Source: Shewanella salipaludis
GTDB lineage: Bacteria > Pseudomonadota > Gammaproteobacteria > Enterobacterales > Shewanellaceae
NCBI RefSeq assembly: GCF_012911865.1
Contig: NZ_JAAXYH010000001.1
Coordinates: 372,001 to 436,000 of the forward strand
Reading direction: 5' to 3'
DNA: 64,000 bases
A program made the translations under genes and the position numbers. Under the pieces are notes generated by a model that had not been told where the DNA came from, did no database searches, and was given only the letters and a program-made list of their open reading frames with translations. Position 1 is the stretch's first letter. Each line of letters begins with the position of its first letter. Of this stretch, positions 9,518 to 19,000 are shown in pieces.

Positions 9518-11779
9518 TTATTCCTTATCTTGCTTTGCTGCCGAGGCGGCTTTCTTGGCTTTCGCCTTGGCAACGGCGGCGGCGATTCTGGCTTGTTTGT
9601 CGTCGGCTGCGGCCGGTTGCACTTCTGTCTGCACTTCGTTTTGCACTTCTGTACGCATTGCGGCCGGGTTGTCCGTCTGGGCTTGTTGGGCCTTCTTGGC
9701 CTTGGCGCGGGCAACGGCGGCGGCGATCCTGGCTTGTTTGTCGTCGGCCGCGGCCGGTTGCACTTCGGTCTGCACTCTCGTCTGCACTTCTGTTGGTGCT
9801 TCTATTTGCACTGCGGCCGGGTTGTCCGCCTGGGCTTGTTGAGCCTTCTTGGCCTTGGCGCGGGCGACTGCGGCAGCGATTTTGGCTTGTTTGTCGTCGG
9901 CTGCGGCCGGTTGCACTTCTGTCTGCACTCTCGTCTGCACTTCTGCCTGCACTTCAGTTTGCACTGCGGCCGGGCTATCCGCCTGGGCTTGTTGAGCCTT
10001 CTTGGCCTTGGCGCGGGCGACTGCGGCGGCGATTTTGGCTTGTTTGTCGTCGGCTGCGGCAGGTTGCACTTCTGTCTGCACTTCGGTTTGCACTTCTGTC
10101 CGTACTGCGGCCGGGCTATCCGTCTGGGCTTGTTGGGCCTTCTTGGCCTTGGCGCGGGCGACTGCGGCGGCGACTGCGGCGGATTTATTGCCGCCGGCCG
10201 CTTCTGTGGCCTGGGCATCCGGGCTAACAGCCGCAGTTTCTGTGGCAGCCTTCTTGGCCTGAATGCGGGCCATGGCGGCGGCGACTGCGTCTTTGTCCTT
10301 GGGGCTCATGCTGGCCTTACGGCGTTCGGCGGCTTCCTTAGCCTTGGCCTCGCGGGCGAGTTTTTCTTCTTCGAGTCGCTGCAATCTGGCTTCGAATCTC
10401 TGCTTGGCGCGCTCGGCCTGCAATTTATCTTCCGCCGCTTGGCGCAATGCCGACTTGGCTACCCGATAATATTCCACCAGGGGAATGTCACTCGGGCAGA
10501 CATAGCTGCAGCAACCGCATTCGATGCAGTCCTTGAGGTTAAAGCCGGCCGCCTTATCATATTCTTCCGCCTTGGCATGCCAGAACAATTGCTGGGGCAG
10601 CAGCTGTGCCGGGCAGGCTTGGGCGCATTCGCCGCAGCGGATGCAGGCCTTCTCTTCGACCTCAGTGGCCAGTTCCGCGGCACCCGGTGCCAGGATACAG
10701 TTGGTTCCCTTGAGGACGGGCACTTGCGTCTGCGGCAAGGCATGGCCCATCATGGGACCGCCGACGATAATCTTCTGTCCCGCAAAAGCCGTGGAGCCGC
10801 TGGCCTCGAGCAGATGTGTCACAGGCGTGCCAATAGGCACCCAGTAGTTCCCCGGCCGGCCAATACTCTGACCCGTCACAGTCACCACCCGCTCGACCAG
10901 AGGTTGACCTTGCAGCACCGCCGCCTGAATCGCATAGGCAGTGCCGACGTTATGCACCAGGACCCCGAGTTGCGCCGGGATGGCACCGGCGGGCACTTCC
11001 TTGCCCGTGATGATTTGGATCAGTTGTTTCTCGCCGCCGGAAGGGTATTTGGTCGGAATGACAGTGACCCTGGTACTGCCGACCGGTAATTGACTGCGGC
11101 CAATTGCCTGGGTCATGGCCTCGGCGGCTTCGGGCTTGTTGTCTTCTATGGCGATCACTATCCGCTGCGGCTGCACCAGCTTGTGAATGATGGCGATGCC
11201 GGCGAGGATGTCATCGCTATGCTCACGCATCAGCCTGTCGTCCGAGGTGATATAGGGTTCACACTCGACACCATTGATGATGACCAACTCTATCTCACTG
11301 ACGGGGTTGAGCTTTATATGACTCGGAAATGCCGCGCCACCCAGACCCGCTATGCCGGCGGAGCGCACCTTATCGAGTATCTGCTGTTGGCTAAGTTCGG
11401 CCGGATCACTCGGCTGCAGGGGACACCAGCTATCCTGGCCGTCGGCCGCTATGACGCAGGTATTGACCGGCAGGGCCGAGGCATGATTGCTCGGGCGCGG
11501 CTCTATGGCGATGACGGTGCCCGACGTCGGGGCGTGTACCGGCAAGTGCTGCAGGCTGGTGCCTTGGGTCAGGGGCGTGCCCTTGAGTACCCTGTCGCCG
11601 ACCTTGACGCTCAGGGTGCAACTCTCGCCGACCTGAGGCACGGGCACCAGATATTGCTGCGCCAAGGCGAGCCTGGCGATGGCTGTGGTGTTGGAGAGGG
11701 ATTTTTCTTGCGGTGGATGTATGCCACCGGGTGAGCGCCAAAGGGTACCCTGGTCGAGTTGATCTAATAAGGTCAGCAC
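9518..11779 (-). CDS. rsxC: Rsx/Rnf electron transport complex subunit C with repeat tail
   Basis: The peripheral NADH- and FMN-binding subunit of Rsx. The first ~440 residues hold the conserved core: the glycine-rich [15 protein letters not shown], the acidic flavin region [17 protein letters not shown], an SLBB-like part, and two [4Fe-4S] motifs [12 protein letters not shown] and [12 protein letters not shown]. After a charged coiled-coil-like linker ([21 protein letters not shown]) comes a ~250-residue low-complexity tail made of repeated AAADDKQA(K/R)[15 protein letters not shown] units separated by VQTEVQ-rich spacers. Tail length varies widely among RsxC proteins. The gene overlaps rsxB by seven bases. 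Confidence 0.96.
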   Translation of the reverse strand: MLTLLDQLDQGTLWRSPGGIHPPQEKSLSNTTAIARLALAQQYLVPVPQVGESCTLSVKVGDRVLKGTPLTQGTSLQHLPVHAPTSGTVIAIEPRPSNHASALPVNTCVIAADGQDSWCPLQPSDPAELSQQQILDKVRSAGIAGLGGAAFPSHIKLNPVSEIELVIINGVECEPYITSDDRLMREHSDDILAGIAIIHKLVQPQRIVIAIEDNKPEAAEAMTQAIGRSQLPVGSTRVTVIPTKYPSGGEKQLIQIITGKEVPAGAIPAQLGVLVHNVGTAYAIQAAVLQGQPLVERVVTVTGQSIGRPGNYWVPIGTPVTHLLEASGSTAFAGQKIIVGGPMMGHALPQTQVPVLKGTNCILAPGAAELATEVEEKACIRCGECAQACPAQLLPQQLFWHAKAEEYDKAAGFNLKDCIECGCCSYVCPSDIPLVEYYRVAKSALRQAAEDKLQAERAKQRFEARLQRLEEEKLAREAKAKEAAERRKASMSPKDKDAVAAAMARIQAKKAATETAAVSPDAQATEAAGGNKSAAVAAAVARAKAKKAQQAQTDSPAAVRTEVQTEVQTEVQPAAADDKQAKIAAAVARAKAKKAQQAQADSPAAVQTEVQAEVQTRVQTEVQPAAADDKQAKIAAAVARAKAKKAQQAQADNPAAVQIEAPTEVQTRVQTEVQPAAADDKQARIAAAVARAKAKKAQQAQTDNPAAMRTEVQNEVQTEVQPAAADDKQARIAAAVAKAKAKKAASAAKQDKE
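9521..10183 (-). repeat. tandem repeat encoding the RsxC C-terminal tail
   Basis: Five successive copies of one module. Reading along the protein, the copies are about 41, 51, 51, 47 and 31 codons; the two middle copies repeat at 153 bp. Each carries [12 protein letters not shown] (last copy [12 protein letters not shown]) and an acidic DDKQA lead-in. The copies are very similar at base level, so copy number could change by slippage or recombination. Confidence 0.9.
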
Positions 11780-12342
11780 GGCTTTTCCTCATCCAACAGC
11801 GTGACCGGAATGGCGTTGAGCTGCCAGTTCCAGTTCTTGAGATTAGGTGTCACGGGGATCATGTCGATACAGTCGACCGGGCAGGGTTCGACACATAAGT
11901 CGCAACCCGTACAGTCTGAGGTCAGCACTGTGTGCATCAGTTTGCCGGCACCTATGATGGCATCGACAGGGCAGGCCTGAATACACTTGGTACAGCCGAT
12001 ACACTCATCTTCGCGTATATAGGCGACTTTCTTGACCTGTGTCTCGGCGCTGGCATTCAAAGGTTCGGGATCGACGCCCATGAGTTCGGCGAGTTTTTCC
12101 ATGGTGGCAGTGCCGCCGGGCGGGCATTTGTTGATCTTGTCACCATTGGCTATGGCTTCGGCATAGGGCCTGCAGCCAGGGTAGCCACACTGACCACATT
12201 GGGTCTGAGGTAACAGAGTATCTATTTGATCGACAATGGGATTGCCTTCGACTTTAAACTTTTGGGCGGCAAAACCCAGTAAAATCCCAAACACCAGCGC
12301 AAGCAGGGTCAACAGACTAACGGCGATAAACATCTCGGACAT
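11773..12342 (-). CDS. rsxB: Rsx/Rnf electron transport complex subunit B, ferredoxin-like
   Basis: A 189-residue iron-sulfur subunit. An N-terminal membrane anchor ([20 protein letters not shown]) is followed by a cysteine cluster [16 protein letters not shown] for one [4Fe-4S], then two ferredoxin motifs [16 protein letters not shown] and [16 protein letters not shown]. It passes electrons between the Rsx core and acceptors. Its ATG abuts the rsxA stop (TAGATG), and its end overlaps rsxC. Confidence 0.97.
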   Translation of the reverse strand: MSEMFIAVSLLTLLALVFGILLGFAAQKFKVEGNPIVDQIDTLLPQTQCGQCGYPGCRPYAEAIANGDKINKCPPGGTATMEKLAELMGVDPEPLNASAETQVKKVAYIREDECIGCTKCIQACPVDAIIGAGKLMHTVLTSDCTGCDLCVEPCPVDCIDMIPVTPNLKNWNWQLNAIPVTLLDEEKPC

Positions 12343-12921
12343 CTACTTCACCAATCCGGTGAAGCCCATGAAGGCCAGTGACATCAGGCCGGCGGTGATC
12401 ATGGCGATGGCGCCCCCTCTGAAAGGAAGCGGTACGTCAGCCGCCGCCAGACGCTCACGCATGGCGGAAAACAGAATTAATACCAATGAAAAACCGACGG
12501 CAGCACCGAAACCATAGACGGCCGACTGGATGAAGTCATGCTTTTCATTGACATTGAGCAAGGCGACCCCCAACACGGCACAATTGGTGGTGATCAACGG
12601 CAGGTAGATCCCCAGGGCGCGGTGCAGCGAGGCACTGGTTTTTTGCACCACCATCTCGGTGAACTGCACTACTACGGCGATCACCAGGATGAAGCTCATG
12701 GTGCGCAGATAACTGAGACCGAAAGGTTGCAACAGATATTCATTGACTAAATAACTGAGAATTGAGGCCAGGGTCAGCACGAAGGTCGTCGCCATGGACA
12801 TGCCAATGGCAGACTCCAGCTTGCTCGACACGCCCATGAAGGGGCATAACCCAAGGAATTTTACTAATACGAAGTTGTTAACCAGCACGGTACCTATCAA
12901 CAACAGGAGATATTCACTCAT
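12343..12921 (-). CDS. rsxA: Rsx/Rnf electron transport complex subunit A
   Basis: First gene of the rsxABCDGE-nth operon. A 192-residue integral membrane protein with about six helices, homologous to RsxE and to NqrE. Conserved segments: [19 protein letters not shown] near the start and [17 protein letters not shown], the latter holding the Cys that ligates the intramembrane iron cluster in this family. A promoter candidate lies about 30 bases upstream. Confidence 0.96.
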   Translation of the reverse strand: MSEYLLLLIGTVLVNNFVLVKFLGLCPFMGVSSKLESAIGMSMATTFVLTLASILSYLVNEYLLQPFGLSYLRTMSFILVIAVVVQFTEMVVQKTSASLHRALGIYLPLITTNCAVLGVALLNVNEKHDFIQSAVYGFGAAVGFSLVLILFSAMRERLAAADVPLPFRGGAIAMITAGLMSLAFMGFTGLVK

Positions 12922-12952
12922 CCCGATACTTTTCTAATCCGATCTTAGCGGT

Positions 12953-12981
12953 ATTATCGGCTTTTCCGACGCCATAAACAA
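12953..12981 (-). promoter_or_regulatory. candidate promoter of the rsx operon
   Basis: On the minus strand TTGTTT and GATAAT are separated by 17 bases, and the second hexamer is about 32 bases before the rsxA ATG. Matches to sigma-70 consensus are moderate; no other good candidate is nearer. Confidence 0.4.
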
Positions 12982-13174
12982 CATATAGAATGCAGGGTTA
13001 ACTATCTTTGGCGCAAATTGCAGCTATGGCCCAGAGACCAAGACTCAGGGGAGAGGAGCCGGGGGCAGGGTTATAGGACCAATAGGCTGGGAGATGGCGC
13101 AGTGGCGTTGAGGTGGCCTGGGCCATGGCTTGGGAAATAGGGAAGCAAACGGGTGTGGGTATGGTTCGATAAAT

Positions 13175-13250
13175 TGGCTCCCCAGACTGGACTTGAACCA
13201 GTGACATACGGATTAACAGTCCGCCGTTCTACCGACTGAACTACTGGGGA
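13175..13250 (-). tRNA. tRNA-Asn(GTT), copy 5 of 5
   Basis: A 76-base cloverleaf on the minus strand starting TCCCCAGTAGTTCAG, anticodon GTT in CTGTTAATC, T-loop GGTTCAAGTCC, and an encoded CCA end. Acceptor stem pairs TCCCCAG with CTGGGGA. It is the promoter-distal copy of an array of five identical genes. Confidence 0.97.
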
Positions 13251-13285
13251 GTAGGGATCTTGCTGAGGTGTTGCTTGTTAAAAAT

Positions 13286-13361
13286 TGGCTCCCCAGACTG
13301 GACTTGAACCAGTGACATACGGATTAACAGTCCGCCGTTCTACCGACTGAACTACTGGGGA
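13286..13361 (-). tRNA. tRNA-Asn(GTT), copy 4 of 5
   Basis: Identical in sequence to the other four tRNA-Asn copies over all 76 bases including CCA. The 35-base spacer to copy 5 closely resembles the spacer to copy 3 (GCTTGTTAAAAA next to the gene), suggesting recent duplication of gene plus spacer. Confidence 0.97.
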
Positions 13362-13396
13362 ATAGAGATATTGCTGCTGTTTTGCTTGTTAAAAAT

Positions 13397-13472
13397 TGGC
13401 TCCCCAGACTGGACTTGAACCAGTGACATACGGATTAACAGTCCGCCGTTCTACCGACTGAACTACTGGGGA
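13397..13472 (-). tRNA. tRNA-Asn(GTT), copy 3 of 5
   Basis: Identical 76-base tRNA-Asn with GTT anticodon and encoded CCA. Central copy of the array. Confidence 0.97.
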
Positions 13473-13530
13473 ATTAATTTTTTGACCTGAACTCATTCAT
13501 GTCACAAACAAAGTTGAGTATTAATTTGTG

Positions 13531-13606
13531 TGGCTCCCCAGACTGGACTTGAACCAGTGACATACGGATTAACAGTCCGCCGTTCTACCGACTGAACTAC
13601 TGGGGA
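13531..13606 (-). tRNA. tRNA-Asn(GTT), copy 2 of 5
   Basis: Identical 76-base tRNA-Asn. The spacer on its downstream side is 58 bases and differs from the shorter repeated spacers. Confidence 0.97.
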
Positions 13607-13682
13607 ATACACAATTAACATTCAATGTTCTTAATACAGTTTTGCGTTTATTTCATTGATTATATTAAGCAATGTAATAAAT

Positions 13683-13758
13683 TGGCTCCCCAGACTGGAC
13701 TTGAACCAGTGACATACGGATTAACAGTCCGCCGTTCTACCGACTGAACTACTGGGGA
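13683..13758 (-). tRNA. tRNA-Asn(GTT), copy 1 of 5
   Basis: First copy of the array, 34 bases downstream of a strong promoter. Identical to the other copies; the spacer to copy 2 is 76 bases. Confidence 0.97.
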
Positions 13759-13792
13759 ATCGTTTCGCAACCTGTCGTTGAGAACGGAGCGC

Positions 13793-13821
13793 ATAGTAAA
13801 ACGCCCGCTCAGACGAGTCAA
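13793..13821 (-). promoter_or_regulatory. promoter of the tRNA-Asn array
   Basis: On the minus strand TTGACT and TACTAT are separated by exactly 17 bases and followed by a GC-rich discriminator (GCGCTCC), the arrangement of stringently controlled stable-RNA promoters. The first tRNA starts about 34 bases after the -10 box. Confidence 0.8.
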
Positions 13822-14677
13822 CTCGAGTTATAAAAAAAAGTGTAATTATAGTGTTAAGTGCTCATCTAATGTGCATGGTGCTGCAGAAAGCGGCATTTTG
13901 CCCTGCAAATCAGGGAAATGACGCTGTGGCGTGGATTATTTCTTCCAGTAAATTCAGGCGACTGCGGCCTGGGATGGCGTTCGCCCTGTCACGGACGGCG
14001 CAATAGAGGACACGAATAGGGGGTATAAATAGGGAGCATAAATAGCGGGCATAAAGGGCCAAGGGCGGCGACTTTCAAATGTAATAAACTTACCAAAGCC
14101 AGGTCGAGGCCGGAGTCGGAACGGCGCCGACCGCTAACCCGCGTGGTTTCTGGCTTGTGTCGACTTATCCACTAAATCTGTGGATAAGCCTGTGGGTTAA
14201 GGCGAATTTCGGCCGGCAAACCCTTGCCGGGAGGGCGCCGGAGTTAATTTGCACCATTTTGAGGGTCTAAAATAAAAGTAAGTAAATACAAATAGATAAA
14301 ATTCAAGCCCAGGACGCATCTAACAAAGTTATCCTGGTTGCAAAATGGTAACCCTGGCGCTGAGTCTCTTGTGTATTAATTTGGCATTTTCAATGGTTTT
14401 GCGGGGGATTTACGCACCTTTATCCTGTTTGTCGCTTTCTGTGGCAAAGTTTCATTGTGGCGCGCTGGAGCATAGGACAGGCGCTTAGGGCAACTCTGGC
14501 CGGCAATTGCCCACCTATTGCCTGGGGACTTATCGCCAAGGGCCGGATTAAGGTATCATGGGCTCAAGTTGCAGTAGGGTTTGACATGCGCGGCTCGGCA
14601 TTCCAGTGCCAGGGCAAGCATGGCAGAATAGGCTAGGCCCCATGTTTCAACATAAGTCATATAAAGGATAAGCTTGA
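13822..14677. other. intergenic region between the tRNA-Asn promoter and uvrB
   Basis: About 850 bases with no supported gene. It contains AT-rich imperfect repeats of a TATAAATAGGG-like unit near 14021-14056, a pair of inverted DnaA-box-like sequences at 14164-14188, and the uvrB leader. I looked for a LexA box (CTGT-N8-ACAG) near uvrB and saw none. A small RNA is possible but nothing specific supports one. Confidence 0.5.
14164..14188. promoter_or_regulatory. inverted pair of DnaA-box-like sequences
   Basis: CTTATCCAC and GTGGATAAG form 9-base inverted arms around TAAATCT. The right arm contains a perfect DnaA box on the minus strand (TTATCCACA); the left one differs only at its last base (TTATCCACT). 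It lies about 490 bases before uvrB. DnaA binding is inferred from the motif. Confidence 0.5.
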
Positions 14678-16687
14678 GTGTCAGCATCAGTATTCCAACT
14701 CGAATCCCAATTTGCCCCCGCCGGTGATCAACCCGCGGCGATCAAACAGCTGGTCGAAGGCCTGGAGTCAGGATTGGCGAGCCAGACCCTGCTCGGCGTT
14801 ACCGGTTCGGGAAAGACCTTCACAGTAGCCAATGTCATTCAGACGCTTGGCCGGCCAACGATCATCATGGCCCCCAACAAGACATTGGCGGCACAGCTCT
14901 ATGGGGAGATGAAAGAGTTCTTCCCCCATAATGCGGTGGAGTATTTTGTCTCTTATTACGACTACTACCAACCCGAGGCCTATGTGCCGGCCTCCAACAC
15001 CTTCATAGAGAAGGATGCCTCGGTCAACGCCCACATAGAACAGATGCGGCTGTCGGCGACCAAGGCATTGCTGGAGCGCAAAGACGTCGTCTTGATCGCC
15101 TCGGTATCCGCCATCTATGGCCTGGGCGATCCCGACTCTTACCTCAAGATGCTACTGCATCTGCGCCAGGGCGATACCATGGGCCAGCGCGACATTCTCA
15201 AGCGTCTGAGCGAACTGCAGTACAGCCGCAACGACATGGAATTGCAGCGTGGTACTTTCAGGGTGCGCGGCGAGGTGATAGACATTTTCCCCGCGGATTC
15301 CGAGCGGGACGCTATTAGAGTCGAGTTGTTCGACGATGAAATTGAGCGCCTGAGCGAGTTCGATCCCCTCACAGGACATATCAACAAACGCATCGCCCGC
15401 ACCACTGTGTATCCCAAGACCCATTATGTGACCCCGAGAGAGAAGATCCTCGAGGCGACGGAGCATATCAAGGTCGAGCTGCGTGAGCGCAAACAGCAAC
15501 TGCTGGAGCTGCATAAGCTGGTCGAGGAGCAGCGCCTCAGCGAGCGGGTGCAATACGATCTCGAGATGATGGTCGAGCTCGGCTATTGCTCAGGCATAGA
15601 AAACTATTCCCGCTATCTGTCCGGTCGCGCCGCCGGCGAGGGGCCACCGACCCTGCTGGACTATTTGCCGGCCGATGGCTTGTTGATCATCGACGAGTCC
15701 CATGTGACAGTGCCGCAGATAGGCGCCATGTATAAGGGCGACAGATCCCGCAAGACCACCCTGGTGGAATACGGTTTCCGCCTACCGTCGGCCCTGGATA
15801 ACCGGCCGCTGAAATTTGAGGAGTTTGAGCAGTTGATGCCCCAGACCATCTTCGTGTCTGCCACCCCCAGCCAATACGAGCTGGACAAGAGTGGCGGTGA
15901 AGTGGCGGAGCAGGTGGTGCGACCGACCGGGCTGTTGGATCCCGAGCTGGAAGTGCGTCCGGTCGCCATTCAGGTGGATGATCTGCTGTCGGAAATTGCC
16001 AAGCGGGTGGCGGTCAACGAACGCGTCCTGGTCACCACGCTCACCAAACGCATGTCGGAGGACTTGACCGAATATCTGGATGAGCATGGGGTCAAGGTGC
16101 GCTATCTGCATTCGGACATAGACACGGTCGAGCGGGTCGAGATCATCCGCGATCTGCGTCTTGGGGTATTCGATGTGCTGGTCGGCATCAACCTGCTCAG
16201 GGAAGGGCTGGACATGCCCGAAGTCTCCCTGGTGTGCATCCTGGATGCGGATAAGGAAGGTTTCCTGCGTTCCGAGCGTTCACTCATCCAGACCATAGGG
16301 CGTGCCGCCCGTAACGTGAACGGTAAGGTGATCCTATATGCCGACAGGATAACCAACTCCATGGCCAAAGCCATGGGCGAAACCGAACGCCGCCGAGAGA
16401 AGCAGCGGCAGTATAACCTGGAGCATGGCATAGTACCCAAGGGCGTGGTGAAACGTATCACGGATGTGATGGATCTCGGCGATAGCAAGCAGGGCAAACG
16501 CCAGCCCTACGGCAGAGTCGCAGAGTCTCAGGCCAGCTACCAGGTACTGGATATAGGCGATCTGAGCCATAGGATAGATAAGCTCGAGCAGCAGATGCAC
16601 GAGCATGCCCGCAACCTGGAGTTCGAGCAGGCGGCGGCGCTGCGCGATGAGGTGAAACACTTGAGTGAGCTGCTGATGAAGGCCTGA
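14678..16687 (+). CDS. uvrB: excinuclease ABC subunit B
   Basis: UvrB verifies DNA damage delivered by UvrA and positions UvrC for incision. The start codon is GTG with AAAGGA about ten bases upstream. The 669-residue protein shows Walker [11 protein letters not shown], the damage-probing beta-hairpin region [13 protein letters not shown], helicase motifs including [15 protein letters not shown] and [29 protein letters not shown], and a C-terminal UVR domain ([19 protein letters not shown]) that binds UvrC. It is a single-gene unit with a very strong terminator. No LexA box was seen upstream, which is unusual for this SOS-associated gene. Confidence 0.98.
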   Translation: MSASVFQLESQFAPAGDQPAAIKQLVEGLESGLASQTLLGVTGSGKTFTVANVIQTLGRPTIIMAPNKTLAAQLYGEMKEFFPHNAVEYFVSYYDYYQPEAYVPASNTFIEKDASVNAHIEQMRLSATKALLERKDVVLIASVSAIYGLGDPDSYLKMLLHLRQGDTMGQRDILKRLSELQYSRNDMELQRGTFRVRGEVIDIFPADSERDAIRVELFDDEIERLSEFDPLTGHINKRIARTTVYPKTHYVTPREKILEATEHIKVELRERKQQLLELHKLVEEQRLSERVQYDLEMMVELGYCSGIENYSRYLSGRAAGEGPPTLLDYLPADGLLIIDESHVTVPQIGAMYKGDRSRKTTLVEYGFRLPSALDNRPLKFEEFEQLMPQTIFVSATPSQYELDKSGGEVAEQVVRPTGLLDPELEVRPVAIQVDDLLSEIAKRVAVNERVLVTTLTKRMSEDLTEYLDEHGVKVRYLHSDIDTVERVEIIRDLRLGVFDVLVGINLLREGLDMPEVSLVCILDADKEGFLRSERSLIQTIGRAARNVNGKVILYADRITNSMAKAMGETERRREKQRQYNLEHGIVPKGVVKRITDVMDLGDSKQGKRQPYGRVAESQASYQVLDIGDLSHRIDKLEQQMHEHARNLEFEQAAALRDEVKHLSELLMKA

Positions 16688-16720
16688 TGTGGCTCAGGCC
16701 CTTTTAACTTGCGATGAACA

Positions 16721-16755
16721 CCGTCTGAGCGCTAAGCGCTCAGACGGTTTTTTTT
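16721..16755 (+). terminator. strong terminator of uvrB
   Basis: A 12-base perfect stem (CCGTCTGAGCGC / GCGCTCAGACGG) with a three-base loop TAA and eight T. The right arm overlaps the last codons and stop of the convergent rhombosortase-like gene. Confidence 0.95.
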
Positions 16756-17363
16756 ATGATGGCAGCGGCTCTGCAGCGGCCATAGACCAGGACCAAGGCG
16801 CCACAGCCTAGACCGCACACCAGGCCGACAAGGTGCGACTCGGTCGCGACCCTGGCGCCTATCATGGCGCTGACGTCGGCGGGGGCACCGAACAATTGCT
16901 CATTCGCGACCTTTATTATCACCCCGAGCAATAGCAGGTAACCCGACTTGGTGCCCGTGCGTATGTCCTGGATGGCGCCATAGGCGAACAGCCCATGAAG
17001 CATGCCGCTGAGGCCAACATAGGCCAGCAGGCCTGGGTAGAAGAGGTATAACCCCAGGCCTTCGAGCAGACAGAGACTGGCGAGCAGACAGAGCAAGCCG
17101 TTGAGCCGGTAATGGAAATGGTGCAGCAAGAGCAGCACCCACAGGCCGGCCAGGTTCATCAGCAGGTGCCAATGATTGGTGTGCAGTAAATTACCGCTGA
17201 TGAGTCGCCACCACTGGCCCTGGGCTATCTCGGATCTGCGGTAGGCAAGCCCGGCATCCAAGCCGGTGAAATGGAGTCCGGCAAGATACAGCCCCAGGCA
17301 TACCAGGCTCAGCAAGATGGCCGCCATATAGGGGCTGTTCAGGTGCCGGGACAAAGCCTTCAT
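16740..17363 (-). CDS. rrtA: probable rhombosortase (rhomboid-family membrane protease)
   Basis: A 207-residue multi-spanning membrane protein of the rhomboid clan. The likely catalytic Ser is in [15 protein letters not shown] and the His in [33 protein letters not shown] matches the rhomboid HxxxN region. The short form with GLSGxLHG is typical of rhombosortase, which processes GlyGly-CTERM proteins for surface display after type II secretion. The start chosen, MKALSRHL, overlaps the queC stop by four bases (ATGA); a longer frame upstream would run through queC. Its last codons form part of the uvrB terminator. No GlyGly-CTERM substrate is in the window. Confidence 0.7.
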   Translation of the reverse strand: MKALSRHLNSPYMAAILLSLVCLGLYLAGLHFTGLDAGLAYRRSEIAQGQWWRLISGNLLHTNHWHLLMNLAGLWVLLLLHHFHYRLNGLLCLLASLCLLEGLGLYLFYPGLLAYVGLSGMLHGLFAYGAIQDIRTGTKSGYLLLLGVIIKVANEQLFGAPADVSAMIGARVATESHLVGLVCGLGCGALVLVYGRCRAAAIIKKTV

Positions 17364-18040
17364 TGGCGTGCCAACGAGGCCATCACCGCCTGGGCATCCT
17401 GCAGATAGTCTTCCAATCCACGTCGCCTGAGCAGGCAGGCGGGGCAATCGCCGCAGCCATCGCCAATGACGCCGTTGTAACAGGTCAGCGTCCGGTTGCG
17501 AACCAATTCCAGTTGCTGATACTTGTCGGCCAAGGCCCAGGTCTGGGCCTTGTTGAGCCACATCAGCGGGGTGACTATCTCAAGCTTTCTGTCCATGCCC
17601 TGGACCAGAGCCGATTCCATCGCCTTGACGAAGTCATTACGGCAATCGGGATAACCCGAGAAATCTGTCTCACACACCCCAGTGATGATGGCATCGGCGC
17701 CGAGCTGATAGGCATAGATACCTGCGAGGGTGAGGAAGAGAATATTGCGGCCAGGGACGAAGGTGTTCGGCAGGCCGTTGTCCATCAGCTCATGGGACAC
17801 GGGAATGGCATCCCGGGTCAATGCCGAGATCGCCAGCTCGTTGAGCAGGCTGACATCCATGACTTTATGACTCTTGATCTTCAGTTCTGCGGCCAGGTCC
17901 TTGGCGACCTGGATCTCCTGACTATGACGCTGACCATAGTCGAAGGTGATGGCATGGACTTCATCATACTGGCCAAGGGCCTGGATCAAACAAGTGGTCG
18001 AATCCTGACCACCACTAAACACAACGACAGCTTTTGACAT
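17360..18040 (-). CDS. queC: 7-cyano-7-deazaguanine synthase
   Basis: Makes preQ0 from 7-carboxy-7-deazaguanine using ammonia and ATP, in queuosine biosynthesis. The 226-residue protein starts with the PP-loop [18 protein letters not shown], has [10 protein letters not shown] in the middle, and ends with the zinc site [19 protein letters not shown]. It is divergent from queE, which makes its substrate, and it is translationally coupled to the rhombosortase-like gene. Confidence 0.97.
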   Translation of the reverse strand: MSKAVVVFSGGQDSTTCLIQALGQYDEVHAITFDYGQRHSQEIQVAKDLAAELKIKSHKVMDVSLLNELAISALTRDAIPVSHELMDNGLPNTFVPGRNILFLTLAGIYAYQLGADAIITGVCETDFSGYPDCRNDFVKAMESALVQGMDRKLEIVTPLMWLNKAQTWALADKYQQLELVRNRTLTCYNGVIGDGCGDCPACLLRRRGLEDYLQDAQAVMASLARQ

Positions 18041-18123
18041 AATTTTGCATCACAGGATCATAAGGATCTCTAGTGTAACCCAGAGGCGGGGGCTTTTAAA
18101 CCTGAGGGAAAGGGCGTAAAAAC

Positions 18124-18152
18124 TTGCAGCACCTGATAAAATCCTCTATAAA
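18124..18152 (+). promoter_or_regulatory. candidate queE promoter
   Basis: TTGCAG and TATAAA separated by 17 bases, about 77 bases before the queE ATG in the queC-queE divergent gap. No preQ1 riboswitch fold was recognised there. Confidence 0.4.
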
Positions 18153-18228
18153 TGCCGCCCCACGAATGCGCAGGCGCATGACTGAAGTGCAATAGAAGTG
18201 CAATAGTTGAAGGTGTTGAAGGTAACCC

Positions 18229-18897
18229 ATGAAATATCCGGTAAATGAAGTATTCGAGACCATACAAGGCGAAGGCGTCTTTACCGGGGTGCCGGCGATA
18301 TTCGTACGTCTGCAGGGATGTCCCGTCGGCTGTGCTTGGTGTGATACCAAGCAAACCTGGGAACTGCTGCCGGCAAACAAGGTGAGCCCGGAGCAAGTGA
18401 TCCGGGTCGATGGCAGCATAGGCCGTTGGGCCGAGCACACCCCCCAGAGCCTGATCGCCGCATTCGGGGCCAAGGGCTTCACTGCCCGTCACCTGGTGAT
18501 CACCGGCGGCGAACCCTGCCTGTACGATCTTGTCGACCTGACCCGGGCGCTGCATGCGGCAGGTTACCAGACCCAGATAGAAACCAGTGGCACCTTCGAA
18601 GTGCATTGCGCCGACGAGACCTGGGTGACAGTTTCTCCCAAGATCAATATGAAAGGCGGCTATAAGGTGCTGACCCAGGCCTTGGAACGCGCCAATGAGA
18701 TCAAGCATCCGATTGCCACCGAAAAACACCTGGACGAGCTGGATGCCTTGTTGGCGCCGATAGATCTGAGTGACAAGACCATATGCCTGCAGCCCATCAG
18801 CCAAAAGCCCAGGGCCACGGCACTGGCGATGCGGGTGTGCATCGCCCGTAACTGGCGGCTGTCGATCCAGACCCATAAGTATCTCGACATAGACTGA
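18229..18897 (+). CDS. queE: 7-carboxy-7-deazaguanine synthase (radical SAM)
   Basis: Converts 6-carboxytetrahydropterin to 7-carboxy-7-deazaguanine, the step before QueC. The 222-residue protein opens with YPVNEVFETIQGEGVFTG and has the radical SAM cluster C-X3-C-X2-C in QGCPVGCAWCDTK, then VITGGEPCLYD and VSPKINMKGG. The substrate-contact tail is standard for the family. It ends with its own terminator. Confidence 0.97.
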   Translation: MKYPVNEVFETIQGEGVFTGVPAIFVRLQGCPVGCAWCDTKQTWELLPANKVSPEQVIRVDGSIGRWAEHTPQSLIAAFGAKGFTARHLVITGGEPCLYDLVDLTRALHAAGYQTQIETSGTFEVHCADETWVTVSPKINMKGGYKVLTQALERANEIKHPIATEKHLDELDALLAPIDLSDKTICLQPISQKPRATALAMRVCIARNWRLSIQTHKYLDID

Positions 18898-18934
18898 ACC
18901 TGCCATGGCCCAGCCTCACTGGCCTGATAAAAGC

Positions 18935-18965
18935 AACGCCGAATGTCCTGCATTCGGCGTTTTTT
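18935..18965 (+). terminator. terminator of queE
   Basis: An 11-base stem (AACGCCGAATG / CATTCGGCGTT) around TCCTG followed by further T. Confidence 0.9.
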
Positions 18966-19000
18966 ATTAGGCTTATGCCGCTGTATTTATGGAGCAACCC

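Noticed and set aside
18041..18228. preQ1 riboswitch in the queC-queE gap
   Set aside because: No C-rich loop hairpin followed by the A-rich pseudoknot tail was seen on either strand.
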